Assembly: GCA_900553595.1 (NCBI GenBank)
Contig: USEC01000006.1
Span: 3,024-67,023 of the forward strand
DNA length: 64,000 nt
Direction: 5' to 3'
From: an uncultured Prevotella sp.
GTDB taxonomy: Bacteria; Bacteroidota; Bacteroidia; Bacteroidales; Bacteroidaceae
This document shows, one piece after another, positions 8,888 to 16,284 of the stretch. The notes under the pieces are model-generated. The model saw only the letters and a list, made by a program, of their open reading frames with translations. It was not told the origin of the DNA and did not search any database. The position numbers were made by a program, and so were the translations under genes. How positions within the stretch are numbered: position 1 is the first letter of the stretch; every line of letters begins with the position of its first letter.

Positions 8888-9213
8888 ATTTCTCTTTTTA
8901 TTGACAATTGTGTAATGCTGCCGTAAAGATACTTTTTTTTCGTTTAACTTCCAAATTTATGAAGTTTTTTATATTGCTGTCTGGTAAAAAATTTTAGCTA
9001 CTGGTTCCGCGAAGGCACACCCCGTGCGCACCATAGGAGGAGGGTGTGGAAAAACTGAGATTATCGGAAGTCAGACTTCGCCGGAAGTTAAAGAAAGACA
9101 ACGGACAACAGCATAACGTACTGAAAGACAATGCTAATATCCGTTATCTCCCATCAGCCGCAGGCGGATTAGCTTCCGATAACTTCTGCTAACTCCCGTT
9201 TTGACTTTACCTT
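8888..9213. repeat. Intergenic region bounded by a 10-bp inverted repeat
   Basis: No gene seen. TTATCGGAAG at 9061-9070 is inverted as CTTCCGATAA at 9173-9182, enclosing about 100 bp with further GGAAGTTA / AACTTCTG modules resembling those at 4576-4682. Possibly a decayed miniature element or repetitive intergenic sequence; nothing coding was found. Confidence 0.45.
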
Positions 9214-9984
9214 CTATTTCTTCACGCGTTTTTCCCCGTTCTGTATGTAGAGTTCGCCCTTTTTCGGTGCACTGATGCGCTGCCCCAACACATTATACAT
9301 CGGGCCGCATTTCTTTCCTGTTTCCGTCAGCGTGTCGATGCTGTTTGGCAGAGGCTGCTTGTCGAAGTCCTCCGCACTGAACACGAGTTCACCGTTGTCA
9401 TAACACGCCACAAGACACCTGTAAATATAAGTGTCATGGGGGCTGTATTCATAATCTGGTGCCGTAGCCCACAAGTCCTGACTCGGTCCAATTCCTTCCA
9501 CCCAACAGGCATTCTTGTCTGTAAAGTTGCCCGTGGTCATCGTAAGGCGACGCAACACCTGCCCGTGCACATCAATTTCGTCCTCTTTATACACAGAAAA
9601 AAGACTATTTACATTGTCGCCGGCATGCAGGTTCATGTCCATCATCAGCACTCCGTCATTGTCCTTGCCGGGGTTCACATACAGTCTGCCGTCCTTTTCG
9701 TATGCGGCAACAGTGCCTTCCTTTGAAGGTGTGAAGTTCTTGGGAGTCTCCGTGTCGCAACGATATGTCACTTTCTTGCACGCCTTGCCATTGGCTATGG
9801 TGTCGCCACTGACAGCAAAAGTGAAATAGACATCGGGATTTTTCTCTTCATCCATGTCGTCAAATCGTGGTGGCATCACCACTTTCCACACTCGTCCGTC
9901 TTTCAGTATCGGTTTGAATTCACGAGACTGCGCATTTGCCTGCAATCCGAGCAATGCGCAAACGATAAGTAACAAATGCTTCAT
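9214..9984 (-). CDS. Secreted protein of unknown function with Prevotella-type C-terminal tail
   Basis: 256 residues. A clear signal peptide (MKHLLLIVCALLGLQANAQ, cut after AQ) is followed by a domain of unknown function (about 22-205) rich in Asp and aromatic residues. The C-terminus, MYNVLGQRISAPKKGELYIQNG ending KRVKK, resembles the short YNxxGQxV...KGxYIxNGKK tails very common on secreted Prevotella proteins and related to type IX secretion sorting tails; whether it is sorted this way is inference. No enzyme motif recognised. It stands alone between intergenic regions. Confidence 0.7.
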   Translation of the reverse strand: MKHLLLIVCALLGLQANAQSREFKPILKDGRVWKVVMPPRFDDMDEEKNPDVYFTFAVSGDTIANGKACKKVTYRCDTETPKNFTPSKEGTVAAYEKDGRLYVNPGKDNDGVLMMDMNLHAGDNVNSLFSVYKEDEIDVHGQVLRRLTMTTGNFTDKNACWVEGIGPSQDLWATAPDYEYSPHDTYIYRCLVACYDNGELVFSAEDFDKQPLPNSIDTLTETGKKCGPMYNVLGQRISAPKKGELYIQNGEKRVKK

Positions 9985-10253
9985 AAAACTATTGTTTTTT
10001 GTTAGTGATTTTTAGTTTGGCACGTTTCTGTCATTTTTCAACAAACGACGGAAATGTTTTTTGCTGTTTTTTTCATTATCGCTTGCTAAGTTACAGTTTT
10101 TTTTTATAGAACAAACATTTATGAGGAAAAATCTTGCAAAGCACGGATTTTAACACTTTCAAGGATTTTGCCAACTCATGTCTTGTCCCACCTCCTAACC
10201 TTTTTACCTTTTTACTTTTTTACTCTTCTATGTCCAAACCGTCCGTCTTGCTC
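9985..10253. other. Gene-free region left of small-RNA terminator
   Basis: AT-rich sequence with pyrimidine tracts near 10195-10230. No gene or strong promoter was found; it holds the upstream region of the secreted-protein gene that starts at 9984. Confidence 0.5.
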
Positions 10254-10294
10254 AAAAAAAGGGGAGCGCAATAGTCTTATCGCGCTCCCTTTTG
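10254..10294 (-). terminator. Intrinsic terminator of the candidate small RNA
   Basis: Inverted repeat 10262-10269 / 10282-10289 (eight G:C-rich pairs, extended by A/T pairs), flanked by seven A on the left, which is a T-run for leftward transcription. A weaker TTTT follows on the plus side. Confidence 0.75.
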
Positions 10295-10373
10295 CCCTAA
10301 ACGGCTACTTTTATGTGTTTTTGGTATAATTTGTCTGTGTGTGTCTAAGTGTGTGGTTTGCGTTACTTTTAGT
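10254..10373 (-). ncRNA. Candidate small RNA of about 115-120 nt, unidentified
   Basis: A minus-strand transcription unit with no gene inside. A full promoter lies at 10380-10410 (TTTG, exactly 19 nt, TAACTTTG) and predicts a start near 10372. About 100 nt downstream is an intrinsic terminator: GGGAGCGC at 10282-10289 (minus-strand sense) pairing with GCGCTCCC at 10262-10269, followed by seven T residues (10254-10260). The body is A/C-rich and weakly structured (repeated ACACAC/ACAGAC stretches), so it may act by base pairing. I do not recognise it as 6S, SRP, tmRNA or RNase P. The adjacent start of the GH125 promoter is divergent. The boundaries are predictions. Confidence 0.6.
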
Positions 10374-10379
10374 CTGCTG

Positions 10380-10410
10380 CAAAGTTATGCCACGCAGCAT
10401 TTTTATCAAA
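10380..10410 (-). promoter_or_regulatory. Orphan promoter reading left toward 10254
   Basis: Minus strand: -33 TTTG (10407-10410), 19-nt spacer, -7 TAACTTTG (10380-10387). No protein gene follows; the next feature is the terminator at 10254-10294. Confidence 0.7.
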
Positions 10411-10479
10411 ATCAATACTATTCAAAAAACGGTAAAATCTATTCAAAACGCTATTTTTATTGAAAAACAAGCCCTACAT

Positions 10480-10510
10480 TTTGGCTTTTGCCCTAAAATT
10501 CGTAATTTTG
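10480..10510 (+). promoter_or_regulatory. Promoter of the GH125 gene
   Basis: TTTG at 10480-10483, 19-nt spacer, TAATTTTG at 10503-10510. Predicts a start near 10517 and a leader of about 105 nt, which rules out start codons further upstream of 10625 near 10460. Confidence 0.7.
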
Positions 10511-10624
10511 TCTCTTCAAAACCGAAGCCGGAATCATTCCACGCCACCACTCCTGCACATCGTGGCAGGACACGGCCAACAAGTGAGGGCGGCTGAAACA
10601 TACCATAAACCAAAAGACAATACA

Positions 10625-12085
10625 ATGAAACAGACCTCAAAGATGATTGCAGGGATGGCCATGATGCTCGCCTTCTCAGCAAGCGGCAGTTTCGCAGGCA
10701 CGCTCAGCGGTCTGGCACCCGTCACTGTCGCCGCCGACAACACCAAGCTCGTGAGCCAGCGTCCACCCGTGAACGAACGCCTCTTCGTATCGGATGCCAT
10801 AGAGAAGAAGATAAAGGAAGTGAAGAAGCTCCTCAAGGGCAACGCCTATCTGGCATGGATGTTCGAGAACTGTTTCCCGAATACCATCGACACCACAGCC
10901 CACTTCGACGGCAAGGACGACACCTTTGTATATACAGGCGACATACATGCCATGTGGCTCCGCGACAGCGGTGCGCAGGTGTGGCCATACGTCCAGTATG
11001 CCAACAAGGACGAAAAGCTGCGCAAGATGATTCGCGGCGTCATCCTCCGACAGCTCAAGTGCATCAACATCGACCCCTACGCCAACGCATTCAACATGGG
11101 ACCGGTGGAGAACAACGAGTGGGCAAGCGACCAGACCGACATGAAGCCCGAACTGCATGAGCGCAAATACGAGATCGACTCTCTGTGCTACCCCATTCGC
11201 CTTGCCTACCATTACTGGCAGGTGACGGGCGACACATCGGTGTTCGGTGACGAATGGAAGCAGGCTGTAGCCAACATCCTAAAGACTTTCCGCGAGCAGC
11301 AGCGCAAGACCGACAAGGGTCCGTACACATTCCTTCGTGTCACCGACCGCCAGCTCGACACCGTCTGCAACGCCGGCTACGGCAATCCTGTCAATCCCGT
11401 GGGTCTCATAGCGTCGGTGTTCCGTCCCAGCGACGACGCCACCACATTCCTCTTCCTCGTGCCGAGCAACTTCATGGCAGTGTCGTCGTTGCGCAAGGCA
11501 GCCACAATCCTCTCTGAGGTGAACGCCGATGTAGCCACCGCCACAGAGTGCCGAAAGCTCGCCGACGAGGTGAGCGAAGCCCTCCGCAAGTACGCCGTGG
11601 TGCATCACCCAAAGTACGGCGACATCTACGCTTTCGAAGTTGATGGCTTCGGCAACCATTTCCTCATGGACGACGCCAACGTTCCAAGTCTGCTCGCCCT
11701 GCCATACCTCGGCGATGTGGATGTGAACGACCCCATTTATCAGAACACACGCCGCTTCGTCTGGAGCAAGGACAACCCCTACTTCTTCAAAGGCAAGGAC
11801 GGCGAAGGCATAGGAGGCCCGCATGTGGGCTACGACATGGCATGGCCAATGTCGGTGATGATGCGCGCCTTCACCAGTCAGGACGACACCGAGATAAAGC
11901 AGTGCATCGAGATGCTCATGCGCACCGACGCCGGAACCGGATTCATGCACGAGACATTCAACGTGCACGACTCAAACAAATTCACACGCCCATGGTTTGC
12001 ATGGGCAAACACTCTCTTCGGCGAACTCATCGTGAAACTCGTGGATGAGGGCAAGACCGACTTGCTGCTCAACGCACGCCGATAG
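10625..12085 (+). CDS. Glycoside hydrolase family 125 (exo-alpha-1,6-mannosidase)
   Basis: 486 residues from the ATG at 10625, which opens a signal peptide (MKQTSKMIAGMAMMLAFSASGSFAG). The body matches GH125, metal-independent inverting exo-alpha-1,6-mannosidases with an (alpha/alpha)6 fold. Recognisable blocks: AMWLRDSGAQVWPYV, NEWASDQTDMKPELHERKYE, the DGFGNHFLMDDANVPSLL segment expected to carry the acid Asp, GGPHVGYDMAWPMSVMM, and MHETFNVHD with the likely general-base Glu. It has its own promoter (10480-10510) and a strong terminator (12102-12161). Probably trims alpha-mannans or N-glycan arms in the periplasm; the neighbouring hybrid regulator may control it (inference). Confidence 0.92.
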   Translation: MKQTSKMIAGMAMMLAFSASGSFAGTLSGLAPVTVAADNTKLVSQRPPVNERLFVSDAIEKKIKEVKKLLKGNAYLAWMFENCFPNTIDTTAHFDGKDDTFVYTGDIHAMWLRDSGAQVWPYVQYANKDEKLRKMIRGVILRQLKCINIDPYANAFNMGPVENNEWASDQTDMKPELHERKYEIDSLCYPIRLAYHYWQVTGDTSVFGDEWKQAVANILKTFREQQRKTDKGPYTFLRVTDRQLDTVCNAGYGNPVNPVGLIASVFRPSDDATTFLFLVPSNFMAVSSLRKAATILSEVNADVATATECRKLADEVSEALRKYAVVHHPKYGDIYAFEVDGFGNHFLMDDANVPSLLALPYLGDVDVNDPIYQNTRRFVWSKDNPYFFKGKDGEGIGGPHVGYDMAWPMSVMMRAFTSQDDTEIKQCIEMLMRTDAGTGFMHETFNVHDSNKFTRPWFAWANTLFGELIVKLVDEGKTDLLLNARR

Positions 12086-12101
12086 GCGTTCGCCTCACAG
12101 C

Positions 12102-12161
12102 CGGAATGCAAGCCGGCGGACAGGAAGACTCCGCCGGTTTGCATTCCGACATGTTTTTTTT
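12102..12161 (+). terminator. Intrinsic terminator between GH125 and hybrid regulator
   Basis: Nineteen-bp stem 12102-12120 / 12130-12148 (one G-U pair), 9-nt loop, then eight T residues at 12154-12161. It shows that the next gene starts after it. Confidence 0.85.
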
Positions 12162-12189
12162 CTTCTTTCAGCCTAACCATCAAGCCCAA

Positions 12190-15100
12190 ATGCGAACACA
12201 TCGTTTCCTTTCCGCAATTATTTTCCTGACGGCATTATTGCTGTCGGCACATCATCCCAAGGCCTCAGCCAACAGTTGCAAGATATTCCGCAGCTACACC
12301 ACAGCCAACGGACTGCCCGACAACACCGTAAATTGCGGCATACGCGACAGCTACGGCTTCCTGTGGTTCGGCACTTCCAACGGTCTCTGCTGCTTCGACG
12401 GAGTCTCGACGATGGTCTATCGCGACTTCAGCAGCGACAAGAGTCTCTTCAGTCCCAACAACGTCACTGCACTGCTCGAATACGACCACAACATATTCGT
12501 GGGCGGAATGATAGGCGTCAATGTGTTCAACCGCGACACAAACCACCTCACACGGTTCCTCGCAAGAACGAAATACGGCGTGGTGATAAGCACCCATGTG
12601 ACGAAAATGGCAAAGACCCGCAACGGTCTGATCTGGATATGCACCCTCGGACAGGGTTTCTTCATCTACAACCCCACCACGAAAGTCCTCATACAGAACT
12701 CCCGTCACGGCGGATTCGTGAGCGATGTCGTGCAGACAGCCGACGGAACAGTCTATGTATCGACCATCAGCGGCAAGCTGAACGCATTCAGCGAGAACGG
12801 CAGATTCATAGCATCGCACACCATTTCCAACTACATCAACGACAAAAGCAGCATCTGCATGCGTGCCGTAGGCAACGACATCTGGATTGGAACCGACAAG
12901 GGACTCCACCGCTTCAACTGCCGCACAGACGCATTCAGCCACTTCCCACTGTTCCAGACTCCATGCACCATCAACGCCATCAACACCAACCGCAACGACG
13001 CTCTGCTGCTCGCCACAAACCAGGGAATCTACGCTTTCTGCATAAATACGCACAAGGCAGAGCTCATCGACGGTCCTGACCATATCGCCGGACTCACCGA
13101 CAAGGCCATAAACGACGTGTTCTTCGACAAGGACGGCACCCTATGGGTGATGACCGAAATCAGCGGCGTGTACTATCTACCCGAATACAGGCCCTTCGCT
13201 CCGTTCATAAACATACCCGGAGTGAAGCACGACGAGAAGTCGCTCGTACAGGCTTTCTGCCACACCGGGGGCAGCAAGGTGTATGTGGGTACCACTACCG
13301 GACTCTACATCTACGACACATCCACGCAGACCGTCACTCCCTGCGAGGCATTATCCCGATACAACGTGACGGCACTGATGCTCGACGGCCACCAATTATG
13401 GGTGGGAACATGGCGTTACGGAGTGAAGGTGCTGAACCTGAAAACGGGCGAAATACGCTCATACACCTATTCCGAAAACGTGCCCTACACCGTGACGAGC
13501 AACAAGATACGCCACATATTCAAGAGCAAGCGGGGCATAATCTATGTCTCCACCAACTGGGGACTCAGCCGTTACGACTCCCGCACGGAGCATTTCTTCC
13601 CTCTGCGCCTGCTCAACTCCATGACCGACTTCGTGAACATCACCGAAGACCGCCACGGACTTCTGTGGGCTGCCACCAACAGCCGAGGCCTCTACCGCTA
13701 CCGCATAAGCGCCGACGAATGGCTGAACTACACCTGCGACCGCCGCAACACGCACACCATCTCCGACAATTCGCTCACCGGCGTGTTCTACGACAGCCGC
13801 AACCGCCTCTGGTGCAGCACCCGTGGCGGCGGACTCTGCCTTTACGACGAGAAGAACGACAACTTCGTGCGCATACGGGGCATTGAGGGACGAGTGTATT
13901 TCGTGTGCGAAGACAGCAAGCACAACATCTGGGTATCTACCGACATCGGACTGATAAAAATGCCCGACGGCAACGAAAACGACATGGTACACATGGTGAA
14001 CTCCAACGAACTGTGGCAGGGCCCGCTCAACAAGTCAGCCACACTGCTGCTGCCCGACGGACGGATGCTCTTCGGAAGTGAGAACGGTTTCTACTGCATG
14101 CGCCCCGAAACGCTGCCAGTGGACCGGCAACAGACACCCGTCTATGTCACATCCATAAGTCTGCCATACGCTGCCGACTCCGAGGACGAGATCGAACGCA
14201 TAGGACTCAACCGCCTGCTCTATGTGTCACAACGCATAAAGCTGCCTTTCAGCGACAACAGTTTCACACTGCACTTCGCCTCGCCACGCTTCAACACCAT
14301 GCGCGACGTGCGCTTCGAATACATCCTCCGCGGCTTCGACAAGCAGTGGGTACGCGGCACCGACAACCGCGAAGCCACCTACTCCAACGTGCCGCCTGGC
14401 ACCTACCAGTTTCTCCTGCGCGAAGCGGGAAGCGAAGACAACGTGAGCGTGCTTGAGATAGTGGTGCTGCCGCCGTGGTACCGCACCAACATCGCCTACA
14501 TAATCTACATCATTCTGATTTTCCTCATCTGGAACGTGACGATGATTTTCAGCGCACGCCGGGCAAAACGGGCACTGCAAGACCGCTACAACGAGCAGCT
14601 GCGCGAACAGGAGAAGAAGACATTCGAGAGCAAGATACGCTTCTTTGTCAATCTTGTGCACGAGATACGCACGCCGCTCAACCTCATATCGCTGCCTCTG
14701 GAACGTATGGAGGAGACGAAACACAGCGACACCGACCGCAAGTACATGACGATAATACGCCGCAACATGAACTATCTGCTGGGCATAACCAACCAGCTTC
14801 TGGACTTCCAGAAGACGGAAAGCGGTTCCAAAAAGATGGAGAAGAAGAACACCTCCATGCACTTCCTGCTGCATGAGGTGTGCAACTACTACGAGTCGTA
14901 CGGCGAAATGGAGCGCAAGCACGTCGAGCTGAAGCTGCCCGACTACGACATCACCACCGCCATCGACATCGACTGCATGCAGAAAATACTCATGAACCTG
15001 ATGAGCAACGCCCTGAAATACGCCCGTTCGCGCATTGTCGTGACAATGGAACGCGACGGCGAGGACAGCGTGAAGATTTCGGTTATCGACGACGGCCCGG

Positions 15101-16158
15101 GCATAAGCGATGACGAAAAGAAGAAGATATTCACTTCGTTCTATCAGGTGGGAGGCGACCGCATAGCCAAGATACTCGGCACCGGACTCGGACTCGCCTA
15201 CGCCAGCACCCTCGCCACGGCCCACGGAGCGTCGCTCGGTGTGGAGGACGCACCCGGCGGAGGCTCATGCTTCACCATAACCATGCCCATAGAACTCGTG
15301 GAAGAGGAGGAGAACGCCGAGAAGGAGAAGCCGCAGAGCATAACCGATGACAGCAAGGAGGCCGACGACGACGGCTCCGCCACACGACAGTTCAACGTGC
15401 TCGTGGTGGAGGACAACACCGAACTGCTCAACCTTACATGCGACGCTCTGCACGAATGGTACCACATCTATCGTGCCACCAACGGTCTGGAAGCCCTCAA
15501 CGTGCTTGCCGGCGAGAGCATCGACGTGATTGTGAGCGATGTGATGATGCCTGTGATGGACGGCATAGAACTCTGCCGACGCGTGAAGGGCGACATCATC
15601 TACTCGCACATACCGCTCATCCTGCTCACCGCCAAGACCACCCTTGAGGCGAAAGTGGAGGGAATGGAGAGCGGAGCCGACGTCTATCTGGAAAAGCCCT
15701 TCTCCATACAGCAGCTGCATCTGCAGATAAAGAACCTGCTGCGAATGCGTCAGAATTTCCACAAGCGCATGTCGTCGCTCAACGGCGACCTTGAGAAGGT
15801 GCAGCCGTCGGAGTTCGGACTCACACGGCAGAACCTGCAGTTCGTGGAACATGTGCAGCAGATTCTCATCGACAACATGAGCGACGAGAGCTTCTCCATC
15901 GACTCAATGGCGGGCATGATGAACATGAGCCGCTCAAGCTTCTACCGCAAACTGAAGTCGCTCACGGGACAGTCGCCCGTCGATTTCCTCAAGTCGCAAC
16001 GCATAACAAGGGGCGCCGCCCTGCTTCTGGAGGGCTTCTCCGTGACGGAAGTGGCGGTGAAAGTGGGCTTCAGTTCATCGTCCTACTTCACGAAATGTTT
16101 CAAGCAACAATTTGAAATGCTGCCCAAGGAATATGTAAAGGAACATACACAGAAATAA
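12190..16158 (+). CDS. Hybrid two-component system regulator (HTCS)
   Basis: 1322 residues from ATG 12190; earlier in-frame ATGs fall inside the preceding terminator. Order: signal peptide (about 1-25); periplasmic sensor of two seven-bladed propellers (repeats such as GLWFGTSNGL, IWICTLGQGF, LWAATNSRGLYRY) to about 670; Y_Y_Y domain (FEYILRGFDKQWVRG...YSNVPPGTYQF); one membrane helix at about 767-787; HisKA with phospho-His about 824 (VHEIRTPLNL); HATPase (NLMSNALKYA, DDGPGI, GTGLGLAYA); receiver with phospho-Asp about 1117 (VSDVMMPVMDG) and Lys (ILLTAKT...EKPF); AraC-type HTH (about 1230-1320). Such proteins sense oligosaccharides in the periplasm and activate polysaccharide utilisation genes. 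No SusC/SusD pair is adjacent. Confidence 0.94.
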   Translation: MRTHRFLSAIIFLTALLLSAHHPKASANSCKIFRSYTTANGLPDNTVNCGIRDSYGFLWFGTSNGLCCFDGVSTMVYRDFSSDKSLFSPNNVTALLEYDHNIFVGGMIGVNVFNRDTNHLTRFLARTKYGVVISTHVTKMAKTRNGLIWICTLGQGFFIYNPTTKVLIQNSRHGGFVSDVVQTADGTVYVSTISGKLNAFSENGRFIASHTISNYINDKSSICMRAVGNDIWIGTDKGLHRFNCRTDAFSHFPLFQTPCTINAINTNRNDALLLATNQGIYAFCINTHKAELIDGPDHIAGLTDKAINDVFFDKDGTLWVMTEISGVYYLPEYRPFAPFINIPGVKHDEKSLVQAFCHTGGSKVYVGTTTGLYIYDTSTQTVTPCEALSRYNVTALMLDGHQLWVGTWRYGVKVLNLKTGEIRSYTYSENVPYTVTSNKIRHIFKSKRGIIYVSTNWGLSRYDSRTEHFFPLRLLNSMTDFVNITEDRHGLLWAATNSRGLYRYRISADEWLNYTCDRRNTHTISDNSLTGVFYDSRNRLWCSTRGGGLCLYDEKNDNFVRIRGIEGRVYFVCEDSKHNIWVSTDIGLIKMPDGNENDMVHMVNSNELWQGPLNKSATLLLPDGRMLFGSENGFYCMRPETLPVDRQQTPVYVTSISLPYAADSEDEIERIGLNRLLYVSQRIKLPFSDNSFTLHFASPRFNTMRDVRFEYILRGFDKQWVRGTDNREATYSNVPPGTYQFLLREAGSEDNVSVLEIVVLPPWYRTNIAYIIYIILIFLIWNVTMIFSARRAKRALQDRYNEQLREQEKKTFESKIRFFVNLVHEIRTPLNLISLPLERMEETKHSDTDRKYMTIIRRNMNYLLGITNQLLDFQKTESGSKKMEKKNTSMHFLLHEVCNYYESYGEMERKHVELKLPDYDITTAIDIDCMQKILMNLMSNALKYARSRIVVTMERDGEDSVKISVIDDGPGISDDEKKKIFTSFYQVGGDRIAKILGTGLGLAYASTLATAHGASLGVEDAPGGGSCFTITMPIELVEEEENAEKEKPQSITDDSKEADDDGSATRQFNVLVVEDNTELLNLTCDALHEWYHIYRATNGLEALNVLAGESIDVIVSDVMMPVMDGIELCRRVKGDIIYSHIPLILLTAKTTLEAKVEGMESGADVYLEKPFSIQQLHLQIKNLLRMRQNFHKRMSSLNGDLEKVQPSEFGLTRQNLQFVEHVQQILIDNMSDESFSIDSMAGMMNMSRSSFYRKLKSLTGQSPVDFLKSQRITRGAALLLEGFSVTEVAVKVGFSSSSYFTKCFKQQFEMLPKEYVKEHTQK

Positions 16159-16238
16159 AAGAAGGCTTCTTTGCTCTTCAAACAAGGCTTCTTTCAAACG
16201 CAAACAAGGCTTCTTTCCACTCGAAAGAAGCCTTGTTT
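16158..16238. repeat. 22-bp-period quasi-palindrome array A (4 units)
   Basis: Core units of 15 bp (AAASAAGSCTTSTTT) begin at 16158, 16180, 16202 and 16224, an exact 22-bp step with 7-bp spacers GCTCTTC, CAAACGC, CCACTCG. Unit 1 (AAAGAAGGCTTCTTT) has perfect 7-bp palindrome arms and starts on the last base of the regulator's stop codon. Unit 4 is in opposite orientation to unit 3. The array lies between convergent genes. Confidence 0.9.
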
Positions 16239-16239
16239 G
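16201..16239. terminator. Possible bidirectional terminator formed by array units 3 and 4
   Basis: A perfect 17-bp inverted repeat (16201-16217 / 16223-16239) with a 5-nt loop, between the 3' ends of the hybrid regulator and the GH3 gene. The A/T-rich ends of the stem could supply the U-rich tract in either direction, but no separate T-run follows. Confidence 0.5.
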
Positions 16240-16284
16240 TAAATGGGCGGAAGCCTGTGTCGGAATTTATTGTATCACAACATG

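Noticed and set aside
12106..12189. Earlier in-frame ATGs for the hybrid regulator (12106, 12151)
   Set aside because: They fall inside the GH125 terminator stem and T-run; ATG 12190 starts a proper signal peptide.
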